Positions 1-5,598 of a DNA stretch of 6,423 nt are shown in pieces (position 1 is the stretch's first letter; the number at the start of each line of letters is the position of its first letter). A program made the translations under genes and the position numbers. Below the pieces are notes generated by a model that worked only from the letters and a program-made list of their open reading frames with translations, ran no database searches and was not told where the DNA came from. The stretch is from an uncultured Erythrobacter sp. (GTDB lineage: Bacteria > Pseudomonadota > Alphaproteobacteria > Sphingomonadales > Sphingomonadaceae), in the NCBI GenBank assembly GCA_947258465.1, contig CAMYIQ010000116.1, forward strand, positions 1 to 6,423, written 5' to 3'.

Positions 1-448
1 ATCGGTCGAAGTTGGCGAGGAGCCGGAAGGCATCTGGCTATCCGATGACGGCGAAACGCTGTGGGTTTCGGCGCGCGGATCGAATGCTGCCTTCAAGCTC
101 GACCCCCAGACGCTGGAGGTGCGGCAGCGGATCGAGACCGGGAATTTCCCGCTACGGATCACGCTGCGCCCGCAGGGTGACTACGCGGTCACCTCGGATC
201 TTGCCGATGGTGGGCTGACGGTAATCGACACGCAAAGTGGCGATGTGGTGCGCAGCATCGCGGTTTCCTCGCCCGCGCAGGCCGAGGCACGGACGCAGGT
301 GACGATCCTGTTCTCACCCGATGGCGAGCGCATCTATGTCGCCGAAACGCGCAACGACACGATTGCCGAGGTCGATTTCCCCACAGGAAAGGTGCTGCGC
401 CGCCTGCCCGGTACGGGTGGCGGAGACGGGATTGCGATCATCGAATGA
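1..448 (+). CDS. YVTN-type beta-propeller protein, 3' part only
   Basis: The reading frame is open from base 2 and ends at TGA 446-448, giving 148 visible residues; the start lies outside the window. The visible part is about three blade-like repeats of 42-50 residues. Each has a 'SPDG/SDDG' type turn followed by a 'lYVa' or 'lWVS' strand and a 'D..TgkV...i' strand; examples are LSDDGETLWVS near residue 13 and FSPDGERIYVAE near residue 102. This is the pattern of YVTN/cytochrome d1-like beta-propellers, which are usually exported to the periplasm, but the signal peptide cannot be seen here. No catalytic residues are recognisable, so its role is unknown; binding or scaffolding is typical of the fold. 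It overlaps the next gene by ATGA, so it probably heads or belongs to the rimB-rimK operon. The fold call is fairly sure, the function is not. Confidence 0.8.
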   Translation, partial: SVEVGEEPEGIWLSDDGETLWVSARGSNAAFKLDPQTLEVRQRIETGNFPLRITLRPQGDYAVTSDLADGGLTVIDTQSGDVVRSIAVSSPAQAEARTQVTILFSPDGERIYVAETRNDTIAEVDFPTGKVLRRLPGTGGGDGIAIIE

Positions 449-909
449 CGAGCAAGCGCAAAGACCTGCCGGTTGTCGGCTGGCGCGAGTTGGTCCATCT
501 GCCCGAGCTCGGCTTGCACAGTATCCCGGCCAAGATCGACACCGGCGCGCGTACGTCCTCGCTGCATGGCACCGTGCTCGAAGAGTTCGAGCGCGCGGGT
601 GAGAAATATGTGCGTTTCGCGGTCGATTTCGAGCAGCAACATGTGCGCCAAGTGTGCGAGGCGGTGCATGTCGACGTGCGCGGGATCACCAGTTCGAATG
701 GCGAAACGCAATACCGCTACGTCATCAAGACTCCGCTCAGGATCGGCGATATGGAATTCCGCGCGGAGATCAGCCTTGCTGATCGCAGCGACATGAAATT
801 TCCGATGCTGATCGGCCGCTCGTCGCTCCGCCGCCGTTTCGTCGTGGACAGCGGCTATTCCTGGTTGCAGACGCCGGAACGCAAGACCAAAAAGGGCCAC
901 AAGCCATGA
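445..909 (+). CDS. rimB: RimB-type retropepsin-like protease (RimK-associated 'ATP-dependent zinc protease' family)
   Basis: This 154-residue protein belongs to the small family often labelled ATP-dependent zinc protease (Pfam Zn_protease, COG4067), whose members resemble retropepsins. The aspartic-protease-like motif IPAKIDTGARTSSLH lies at residues 27-41, with Asp32-Thr33-Gly34-Ala35 as the likely catalytic turn. The conserved C-terminal block RSDMKFPMLIGRSSL is at 114-128. The length fits the family. There is no signal peptide, so it should be cytoplasmic. In other bacteria the partner gene is rimK, and RimB is reported to modulate RimK and S6 modification. Here its ATG lies inside the stop of the beta-propeller gene (ATGA 445-448) with no good ribosome binding site, so translational coupling is likely. 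Its own stop overlaps the rimK start in the same way. Lower confidence applies to the symbol than to the family. Confidence 0.88.
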   Translation: MTSKRKDLPVVGWRELVHLPELGLHSIPAKIDTGARTSSLHGTVLEEFERAGEKYVRFAVDFEQQHVRQVCEAVHVDVRGITSSNGETQYRYVIKTPLRIGDMEFRAEISLADRSDMKFPMLIGRSSLRRRFVVDSGYSWLQTPERKTKKGHKP

Positions 910-1811
910 AGATCGCCATGCTGGCGCGGAATCCCAACCTCTATTCGCACAAACGCCTGCAACAGGCGGCGGAAGAGCGCGGACACCAGCTCGATATCCT
1001 CAATACCTTGCGCTGCACCGTGCATATCGCCAGCCATCGACCAGAGGTCTATTACAATGGCGAAGCGTGCGTCGGGTACGACGCGGTCATTCCGCGCATC
1101 GGGGCGAGTATCACGAATTACGGCCTCGCGATCCTGCGCCAGTTCGAAATGCGCGGCTGTTGGCCCCTGAACGAAAGCGTCGCCATCGGGCGCAGCCGCG
1201 ACAAGCTGCGCAGCATGCAAATCCTCGCCAAGTACGGCCTCGGCCTGCCGTTGACGGCCTATGCCAACGATCCCAAGCAGGCGGAGGAAATCATCAAGGC
1301 GGTCAAAGGCCCGCCCGTGGTGATCAAGCTGCTCGAAGGCACGCAGGGCATCGGTGTGGTGCTGGCCGAAACGATGAGCAGCGCCAAGTCGGTGATCGAG
1401 GCATTTCGCGGCGCCAACGTCAACATCCTGGTGCAGGAATTCATCAAGGAAGCCGGCGGCACCGACATTCGCGCGCTGGTAGTGGGCGGCAAGGTAGTCG
1501 CCGCGATGAAGCGCACCGGCGCGGCTGATGATTTCCGCAGCAACCTCCACCGCGGCGGTAGCGCCCAGCTCATCAAGATCACGCCCGAAGAACGCAGCAC
1601 GGCCGTGCGGGCTGCCAAGCACATGGGGCTCAACGTGTGCGGCGTCGACATGCTGCGCAGCAATCACGGCCCGGTGATTATGGAAGTGAACAGCTCGCCC
1701 GGTCTCGAAGGGATCGAGAAAGCGACCGGCAAGGATATTGCGGGGCAGATCATCGATTACATCGAAAAGAACGCCAGGGACGGCAAGACGAAGACCAAGG
1801 GGAGGGGCTGA
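906..1811 (+). CDS. rimK: RimK, ATP-grasp ribosomal protein S6--L-glutamate ligase
   Basis: The protein is 301 residues long, essentially the length of E. coli RimK (300), and is recognisably similar along its whole length. An N-terminal domain (1-95, with VIPRIGASIT at 61-70 and PLNESVAIGRSRDK at 87-100) precedes the ATP-grasp fold. Visible ATP-grasp elements are VVIKLLEGTQGIGVVLAE (138-155, Lys141), the VQEFIKEA hinge (176-183), DFRSNLHRGG (209-218), GVDML with Asp248, and MEVNSSPGLEG (259-269, Glu260 and Asn262), the last two being the usual metal-binding positions. The family ligates glutamate residues to the C-terminus of S6 and also makes poly-alpha-glutamate. The start overlaps the rimB stop (ATGA 906-909), with a modest AAGGG about ten bases upstream. 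No terminator is seen after it; the next gene converges after three bases. Confidence 0.96.
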   Translation: MKIAMLARNPNLYSHKRLQQAAEERGHQLDILNTLRCTVHIASHRPEVYYNGEACVGYDAVIPRIGASITNYGLAILRQFEMRGCWPLNESVAIGRSRDKLRSMQILAKYGLGLPLTAYANDPKQAEEIIKAVKGPPVVIKLLEGTQGIGVVLAETMSSAKSVIEAFRGANVNILVQEFIKEAGGTDIRALVVGGKVVAAMKRTGAADDFRSNLHRGGSAQLIKITPEERSTAVRAAKHMGLNVCGVDMLRSNHGPVIMEVNSSPGLEGIEKATGKDIAGQIIDYIEKNARDGKTKTKGRG

Positions 1812-1814
1812 GAG

Positions 1815-2420
1815 TTACGTGAGGAACGCGCTAGTGAGCCTGTTGTAGGTCCAAGAAACCAAGCCGCCCCATAGAACAATCAAAATGAGCGCCGCCCCCA
1901 AAATACCAATGACATTCCTGTCTTCATTTTCTGTCTCAGCGCCATCCGCCGAAACTGTGGGTCGAAAGAAGTCGGCCAATGCGGACAACCCCCACACCGC
2001 TACAAAAATGAAAACTGTTCCGAAGAATATAAGCTCATCGACGGACTTGGCTTGGCCGCTACCCAGGGGGCCGATACCGAAAAACATGGTGTTTATTCGG
2101 TTCAAGAATGCACTGAGCGATGCGATGATCACCGAAGCGAACACTGCAACCCTTCTCTGCGCTCGATAAAGCACAAGATTAAGAAATGATGCCCCACATG
2201 TGCTGCCCAAGAAAACCAAAATCACGGCTAAGCTGCTGAGATTTCTGTCCGACTCAGCAACGGGTCGGCTGCTCAATTCGCCAGATGTTCCAGTGCTTCC
2301 GGCCAACCAAAGGCCACCAGCGATTAAGCCACCAAGCGTGGTCAAAACCGCCAAGAGGGCCGCTGTGGTCCCAATAGGTGCCGCTCTAAACTCAGCCGAT
2401 ACTCGCCTTAGGAGTTCCAA
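1815..2420 (-). CDS. Unknown membrane protein, five predicted transmembrane segments, low GC
   Basis: I do not recognise this 201-residue protein. Hydrophobic stretches at about residues 16-41, 61-85, 90-107, 129-149 and 170-190 suggest an integral inner-membrane protein. An acidic hydrophilic loop lies at 158-169 and a polar Ser/Gly-rich loop at 41-60; no enzymatic motif or cysteine/histidine cluster is seen. The only plausible start is TTG at 2420, because an in-frame stop lies two codons upstream; AGGTGA sits six bases before the TTG. By hand count GC is about 52% over 1861-2400, against 63-65% in lines counted in rimK and amn. Codon use also includes AGA, TTA and ATA, uncommon nearby. It sits as a single gene between rimK (convergent, 3-base gap) and amn (same strand, 164 bases away). 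A transferred or fast-evolving orphan gene is the likeliest reading; no function can be assigned. Confidence 0.72.
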   Translation of the reverse strand: MELLRRVSAEFRAAPIGTTAALLAVLTTLGGLIAGGLWLAGSTGTSGELSSRPVAESDRNLSSLAVILVFLGSTCGASFLNLVLYRAQRRVAVFASVIIASLSAFLNRINTMFFGIGPLGSGQAKSVDELIFFGTVFIFVAVWGLSALADFFRPTVSADGAETENEDRNVIGILGAALILIVLWGGLVSWTYNRLTSAFLT

Positions 2421-2437
2421 GAATACTCACCTGTAGC

Positions 2438-2455
2438 TCACATGGCTACCTTCCT
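2438..2455 (-). promoter_or_regulatory. Strong ribosome binding site followed by ATG-TGA (start-stop) in the leader of the unknown membrane gene
   Basis: On the minus strand AGGAAGG (2455-2449) is followed by a five-base spacer, then ATG (2443-2441) and immediately TGA (2440-2438). The ATG lies 23 bases upstream of the TTG start of the membrane gene and in a different frame. It could be a minimal upstream open reading frame holding a ribosome near the true start, or simply chance or decay of an older start. The motif itself is plain in the sequence; a function is inference. Confidence 0.3.
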
Positions 2456-2584
2456 AGTGGCGGGTGAACAAAGGGCAACGGAGCTCGGCCATTTAGCAGT
2501 GCATCTTTCACGCATTCCGCGCCATCAGCCCGCTATCGACAGGGGTCACACTGCGCCAGTGATGCAACTGGAGGCGGGAGAAGT

Positions 2585-4024
2585 TTATCTGAACGGCGGC
2601 TCGTTGAAGGCGCGCAGCTTGCGGCTGTGCAGGCGCGGCCCCTCGTCGCGGAGCAAACGGCAGGCGGTCACGCCGATCTGGAGGTGCGCTGCGATAGCTT
2701 CCTCGTAAAAGGCGTTGGCCTGGCCGGGTAGCTTGATTTCGCCGTGCAGCGGCTTGTCCGATACGCACAGGAGCGTGCCGTAGGGTACGCGGAAGCGATA
2801 GCCCTGCCCCGCGATCGTGGCGCTTTCCATGTCGACGCCAACCGCCCGGCTGAGGCTCATGCGATGGGCCGAGTTTGTGTAGCGCAGCTCCCAGTTGCGG
2901 TCGTCGGTCGTGACGACCGTCCCCGTGCGCATGCGCTTTTTCAGATCCGCGCCATGTTCGCCCGAAACCTCTTCCGCCGCGCCGGCGAGCGCCTGTTGCA
3001 CCTCGGCGATGGCGGGGAGGGGAATTTCGGGAGGCAAGACGGGATCGAGCACATGGTCGTCGCGCAAATAAGCGTGGGCGAGCACGTAATCGCCGATCTT
3101 CTGGCTGGGCCGCAGGCCGCCGCAGTGGCCGATCATCAGCCATGCTTCTGGCCGCAGCACGGCAAGGTGGTCGCAGATGGTCTTCGCATTGGACGGTCCG
3201 ACACCGATATTGACCAGCGTGATGCCTTCCCTGTTCGGGCCGACGAGGTGGTAGGCAGGCATCTGGTGCCGCCGCCATGCAGTGTCGGAGAGTTGCGCGC
3301 GGGCATTGTCGGTCTTCTCGTTCAGCATCAAGCCGCCTGCACCAGCCAGTGCGGTGTACCCATTCGAACCAAGCTGGGACCCGGCCCAGTCCACGAATTC
3401 ATCGACATAGCGGTGGTAGTTGGTGAACAGAATGAAGCGCTGGAAATGCTCTGTGCTCGTGCCGGTATAGTGCGCCAGCCGCGCCAGGCTGAAATCCGTG
3501 CGCAGCCCGTCGAACAAAGAGAGCGGGATCGGATCCTCCGCATTTTCGAGCACGATGCCGTCGGCCAGCTCGTCTCCGATGTCTGCCAGTTCGGTGGACG
3601 GAAAGTGCCGCGCGATCAGGTTGGGATCGACTCCCACCAATTCGGCACCGGCATCGCCGTCGAGCACGTAGGGAAAGGGAATTTCCTGCTGCGAAGAGCC
3701 CACCTCGACTTCGACTTCGTAATTCTCGGAAATGAGCTCGAGCTGTTCGCGCAGATAGTCGCGAAACAGGGCCGGGCGCGTGACGGTGGTCGTGTAGAGG
3801 CCAGGTGCATTCAAGCGGCCAAAGGCGCGATTGCGATCCTCGGGCTGATCGCCGCCACGGAAACGCAGGCGCAGCTCGGGATAGGCATAGCTTCCATCCT
3901 TGCGCCGCTCTGGTGCGGGAAGCGCACGTTCGCGCCCGAAGGCGATAACGTCCTCGCGCAACCTTTCGACTGCCGCGTCATAAATTGTCTCGATCCGGTC
4001 GAGTGTCTGTTCGATGGTTTCCAT
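2585..4024 (-). CDS. amn: AMP nucleosidase
   Basis: The enzyme hydrolyses AMP to adenine and ribose 5-phosphate, a cytoplasmic purine-salvage and AMP-control step. The chosen ATG at 4024 gives 479 residues, close to E. coli Amn (484). An in-frame extension reaches 4264 but would read through the rplI terminator and into rplI on the same strand, and its 80 extra residues look unlike protein. The N-terminal AMP-nucleosidase domain occupies about residues 1-170 (YPELRLRFRG near 48). The C-terminal nucleoside-phosphorylase fold shows NIGVGPSNAK (272-281), IGHCGGLRPSQKIGDYV (298-314), GVDMESATIAGQGYRF (396-411) and SDKPLHGEIKLPGQA (422-436). It ends with LRAFNEPPFR. The ribosome binding site is weak (AGAGAA, six bases before ATG). 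It appears to be a single-gene unit with its own promoter just upstream. Confidence 0.96.
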   Translation of the reverse strand: METIEQTLDRIETIYDAAVERLREDVIAFGRERALPAPERRKDGSYAYPELRLRFRGGDQPEDRNRAFGRLNAPGLYTTTVTRPALFRDYLREQLELISENYEVEVEVGSSQQEIPFPYVLDGDAGAELVGVDPNLIARHFPSTELADIGDELADGIVLENAEDPIPLSLFDGLRTDFSLARLAHYTGTSTEHFQRFILFTNYHRYVDEFVDWAGSQLGSNGYTALAGAGGLMLNEKTDNARAQLSDTAWRRHQMPAYHLVGPNREGITLVNIGVGPSNAKTICDHLAVLRPEAWLMIGHCGGLRPSQKIGDYVLAHAYLRDDHVLDPVLPPEIPLPAIAEVQQALAGAAEEVSGEHGADLKKRMRTGTVVTTDDRNWELRYTNSAHRMSLSRAVGVDMESATIAGQGYRFRVPYGTLLCVSDKPLHGEIKLPGQANAFYEEAIAAHLQIGVTACRLLRDEGPRLHSRKLRAFNEPPFR

Positions 4025-4071
4025 GGGCGGTTCTCTTGCCTCTTGTTGTTTTCCGATTGGTGTCACGCCTA

Positions 4072-4100
4072 CAGATAGGGTTTGCGGGCGCTTCTTACAA
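4072..4100 (-). promoter_or_regulatory. Predicted sigma-70 promoter of amn
   Basis: On the minus strand TTGTAA (4100-4095) is followed after 17 bases by TATCTG (4077-4072), a good match to -35 and -10 elements with ideal spacing. Transcription would start near 4065, giving a leader of about 40 bases before the amn ATG at 4024. The -35 element overlaps the T-run of the rplI terminator, so the operon's end and amn's beginning share bases. Confidence 0.55.
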
Positions 4101-4134
4101 AAAGGGCGCGGAAGCCGAAGCCGCCGCGCCCTTT
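4099..4134 (-). terminator. Intrinsic terminator of the rpsF-rpsR-rplI operon
   Basis: Read on the minus strand, AAAGGGCGCGG (4134-4124) pairs perfectly with CCGCGCCCTTT (4111-4101) across a 12-base loop that contains a UUCG turn flanked by GC. The stem runs into TTTTT (4103-4099). It begins 27 bases after the rplI stop codon. The eleven-pair GC-rich stem plus U-run is a textbook rho-independent terminator. The flanking A-run on the other side makes a weak + strand version conceivable, but no + strand gene ends here. Confidence 0.9.
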
Positions 4135-4160
4135 CATATTGCTGGATGCGAAGATCGGCC

Positions 4161-4793
4161 TCAGGCGTTCTCTTCGTTCTCGTCCGCAGCGGTGTCGGTA
4201 CCCTCTTCGAGCATGTCCTCGGGGATTTCGCCGGGCTCGAGAGTCGAATCGATGCGGGTTGCATCGGCCTGCTCTTCGATTTCGCGCTGTTCGTCCTCGA
4301 ACATCTGCGCCATCACGTCGATGCCCTGGCTCTGGAGTTCAGCTTCGTCGTCCGAACGGGCGACATTGGCTTTGATCGACACCGAGACTTCGGGGTGGAG
4401 GTCGATGCGGACTTCATGCATGCCGATCGTCTTGATCGGATCACCCATGATGACCTGCTTCTTGTCGATGTCGTGGCCCTTGTCGCCGAGCGAGGCGGCG
4501 ATGTCGCGCACGTTTACCGAGCCGTAGAGCTGGCCGGTGTTCGATGCGGCACGGATCAGGACGATTTCTTCGCCATTGACCTTTTCGCCGGCCTTTTCGG
4601 CTTCGGTGCGACGTTCCGCGTTTTCCTTTTCCAGGCGCTCGCGGTTCGCTTCGAAGACCTTCTTGTTGGCTTCGTTGGCGCGCAGGGCCTTTTTCTGCGG
4701 AAGCAGGAAGTTGCGAGCATAGCCGTCCTTCACGGTGACGATGTCGCCGATCGAGCCGAGCTTTTCGATCCTTTGAAGGAGAATGATATCCAT
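4161..4793 (-). CDS. rplI: 50S ribosomal protein L9, with acidic C-terminal extension
   Basis: L9 binds 23S rRNA domain V at the base of the L1 stalk and bridges out from the ribosome. The N-terminal rRNA-binding domain carries the L9 signature GSIGDIVTVKDGYARNFLLP (13-32). It is followed by a charged connecting helix (about 41-75) and the C-terminal domain (about 76-148, with GQLYGSVN and HPEVSVSIKANV). Residues 149-210 are an additional tail, strongly acidic from about 166 (for example FEDEQREIEEQ) and ending ENEENA, making 210 residues against about 149 in E. coli. Longer tails are common in alphaproteobacterial L9. AAGGGG lies seven bases before the ATG and overlaps the rpsR stop codon (TAA 4807-4805), so the two genes are closely coupled. 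It is the last gene of the operon. Confidence 0.98.
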   Translation of the reverse strand: MDIILLQRIEKLGSIGDIVTVKDGYARNFLLPQKKALRANEANKKVFEANRERLEKENAERRTEAEKAGEKVNGEEIVLIRAASNTGQLYGSVNVRDIAASLGDKGHDIDKKQVIMGDPIKTIGMHEVRIDLHPEVSVSIKANVARSDDEAELQSQGIDVMAQMFEDEQREIEEQADATRIDSTLEPGEIPEDMLEEGTDTAADENEENA

Positions 4794-4804
4794 GGATTTT
4801 CCCC

Positions 4805-5029
4805 TTACTTCACGATGTACGGCAGCAGGCCGATGTGGCGCGCGCGCTTGATGGCCTTGGCCAGTTCACGCTGCTTCTTCGCGCTGACGGCGGTGATGCG
4901 GCTGGGAACGATCTTACCCCGTTCGGACATGAAGCCCTGAAGGAGACGGACGTCCTTATAGTCGATCTTGGGGGCGTTCTTGGCCGAAAACGGGCAAGAC
5001 TTGCGGCGGCGGAAAAACGGACGGGCCAT
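4805..5029 (-). CDS. rpsR: 30S ribosomal protein S18
   Basis: This is a 74-residue small-subunit protein that pairs with S6 on the platform of the 30S subunit. The basic N-terminus ARPFFRRRKSCPFS, the central IDYKDVRLLQGFMSERGKI (about 22-40) and the typical R-ITAVSAKKQRELAKAIKRAR block (about 44-64) are all present, ending LLPYIVK. Its ATG shares one base with the rpsF stop (TGATG at 5031-5027). GAGGAG lies eight bases upstream, inside rpsF, so coupled translation with its S6 partner is expected. Confidence 0.98.
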   Translation of the reverse strand: MARPFFRRRKSCPFSAKNAPKIDYKDVRLLQGFMSERGKIVPSRITAVSAKKQRELAKAIKRARHIGLLPYIVK

Positions 5030-5394
5030 CAGTTACGCTCCTCGCGGTCGCGGCGCTTTTTCGCATCGCGCTCGTTCTTGCGCATCATCACGCTGGGACC
5101 TTCCTCGTGCTCTTCGACACGGATGGTCATGTAGCGGATGACGTCTTCGTTAATACGGGTCTGGCGTTCGAGCTCTTCGACGACGGCGCCGGGGCCTTCG
5201 ATGTTGAGCATGACGAAATGCGCCTTGCGGTTGCGGTCGATCTTGTAGGCGAGGTTCTTGAGGCCCCAGGTCTCCGTCTTGGTGACCTTGCCTTCATTCT
5301 TCTCGACGATCTCGGTGGCGGTGGCGGCGAGCTGGTCGACCTGAGCTTGGCTCAGATCCTGTCGCGCCAAGAAAACATGCTCGTAAAGAGCCAT
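5029..5394 (-). CDS. rpsF: 30S ribosomal protein S6
   Basis: S6 is a 121-residue protein that forms a heterodimer with S18 in the 30S platform. The N-terminal strand MALYEHVFLARQDL, the central WGLKNLAYKIDRNRKAHFVM (43-62) and EELERQTRINEDVIRYMTIR (73-92) are the standard S6 blocks. The C-terminal tail (105-121) is basic, rich in Arg and Lys, and ends EERN. The E. coli protein instead has a longer acidic tail ending in Glu-Glu, which RimK extends. AAAGGA lies seven bases before the ATG. It is the first gene of rpsF-rpsR-rplI; priB, found between rpsF and rpsR in gammaproteobacteria, is absent here. Confidence 0.98.
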   Translation of the reverse strand: MALYEHVFLARQDLSQAQVDQLAATATEIVEKNEGKVTKTETWGLKNLAYKIDRNRKAHFVMLNIEGPGAVVEELERQTRINEDVIRYMTIRVEEHEEGPSVMMRKNERDAKKRRDREERN

Positions 5395-5433
5395 GCCCTT
5401 GTCCTTTCACTTCATGGCCGATCGCTGGCTTGT

Positions 5434-5490
5434 CCGCGGGATTGCGGGGCCCCTCCGGCTTTCTTCGAATCCCTCGGATGACCAAGGGAT
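5434..5490 (-). promoter_or_regulatory. Structured rpsF leader RNA, candidate autoregulatory (S6:S18) region
   Basis: Read on the minus strand, AUCCCUUGG and CCGAGGGAU (5490-5469) form a nine-pair stem, one pair being G-U, with loop UCAU. It is not followed by a U-run, so it is not a terminator. A second small hairpin follows (CCGC/GCGG, 5447-5434) with loop AAUCCC; that loop is complementary to GGGAUU in the first stem (5473-5468). Many bacteria have an S6:S18-binding RNA with a key CCG triplet ahead of rpsF. CCG occurs in this leader, but I cannot match the known motif confidently. Confidence 0.4.
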
Positions 5491-5498
5491 GCGCGCAC

Positions 5499-5528
5499 AT
5501 AGCGGTATTGGCGGGGATTGCAAGGCAA
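5499..5528 (-). promoter_or_regulatory. Possible promoter of the rpsF-rpsR-rplI operon
   Basis: On the minus strand TTGCCT (5528-5523) is followed after 18 bases by CGCTAT (5504-5499). The -35 element is good and the -10 is mediocre. A start near 5492 would put the strong leader hairpin at the very 5' end of the mRNA, about 98 bases ahead of the rpsF ATG. No better candidate was seen in the divergent intergenic region. Confidence 0.35.
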
Positions 5529-5598
5529 GTTCGGGGCTTGGCAGCGCGGAACGGGGCGGGCAGGGGCGCATTGGGTGTGAAACGAAGGAGTACCTCTA

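Noticed and set aside
855..1667. 270-codon minus-strand frame
   Set aside because: It is antisense to rimK; the His/Asp/Ala-rich translation is typical of a shadow frame.
1885..2436. Two + strand open frames (1885-2169 and 2200-2436) opposite the membrane gene
   Set aside because: They are interrupted relative to the single continuous minus-strand frame, which has coherent membrane segments and a ribosome binding site.
2549..2561. Inverted repeat CACTG-CGC-CAGTG downstream of amn
   Set aside because: The stem is only five pairs and no U-run follows on the minus strand, so I do not call it a terminator.
2744..4078. 444-codon open frame on the + strand
   Set aside because: It lies antisense to the well-conserved amn gene and its translation has no recognisable domain; high-GC coding DNA commonly leaves such open antisense frames.
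4025..4264. 80-residue N-terminal extension of AMP nucleosidase
   Set aside because: It would cross the rplI terminator and the amn promoter and overlap rplI in another frame. The ATG at 4024 gives the family's normal length.
5446..5453. Perfect palindrome GGGGCCCC in the rpsF leader
   Set aside because: An eight-base GC palindrome is expected by chance in DNA of this composition and no site it matches is known to me.
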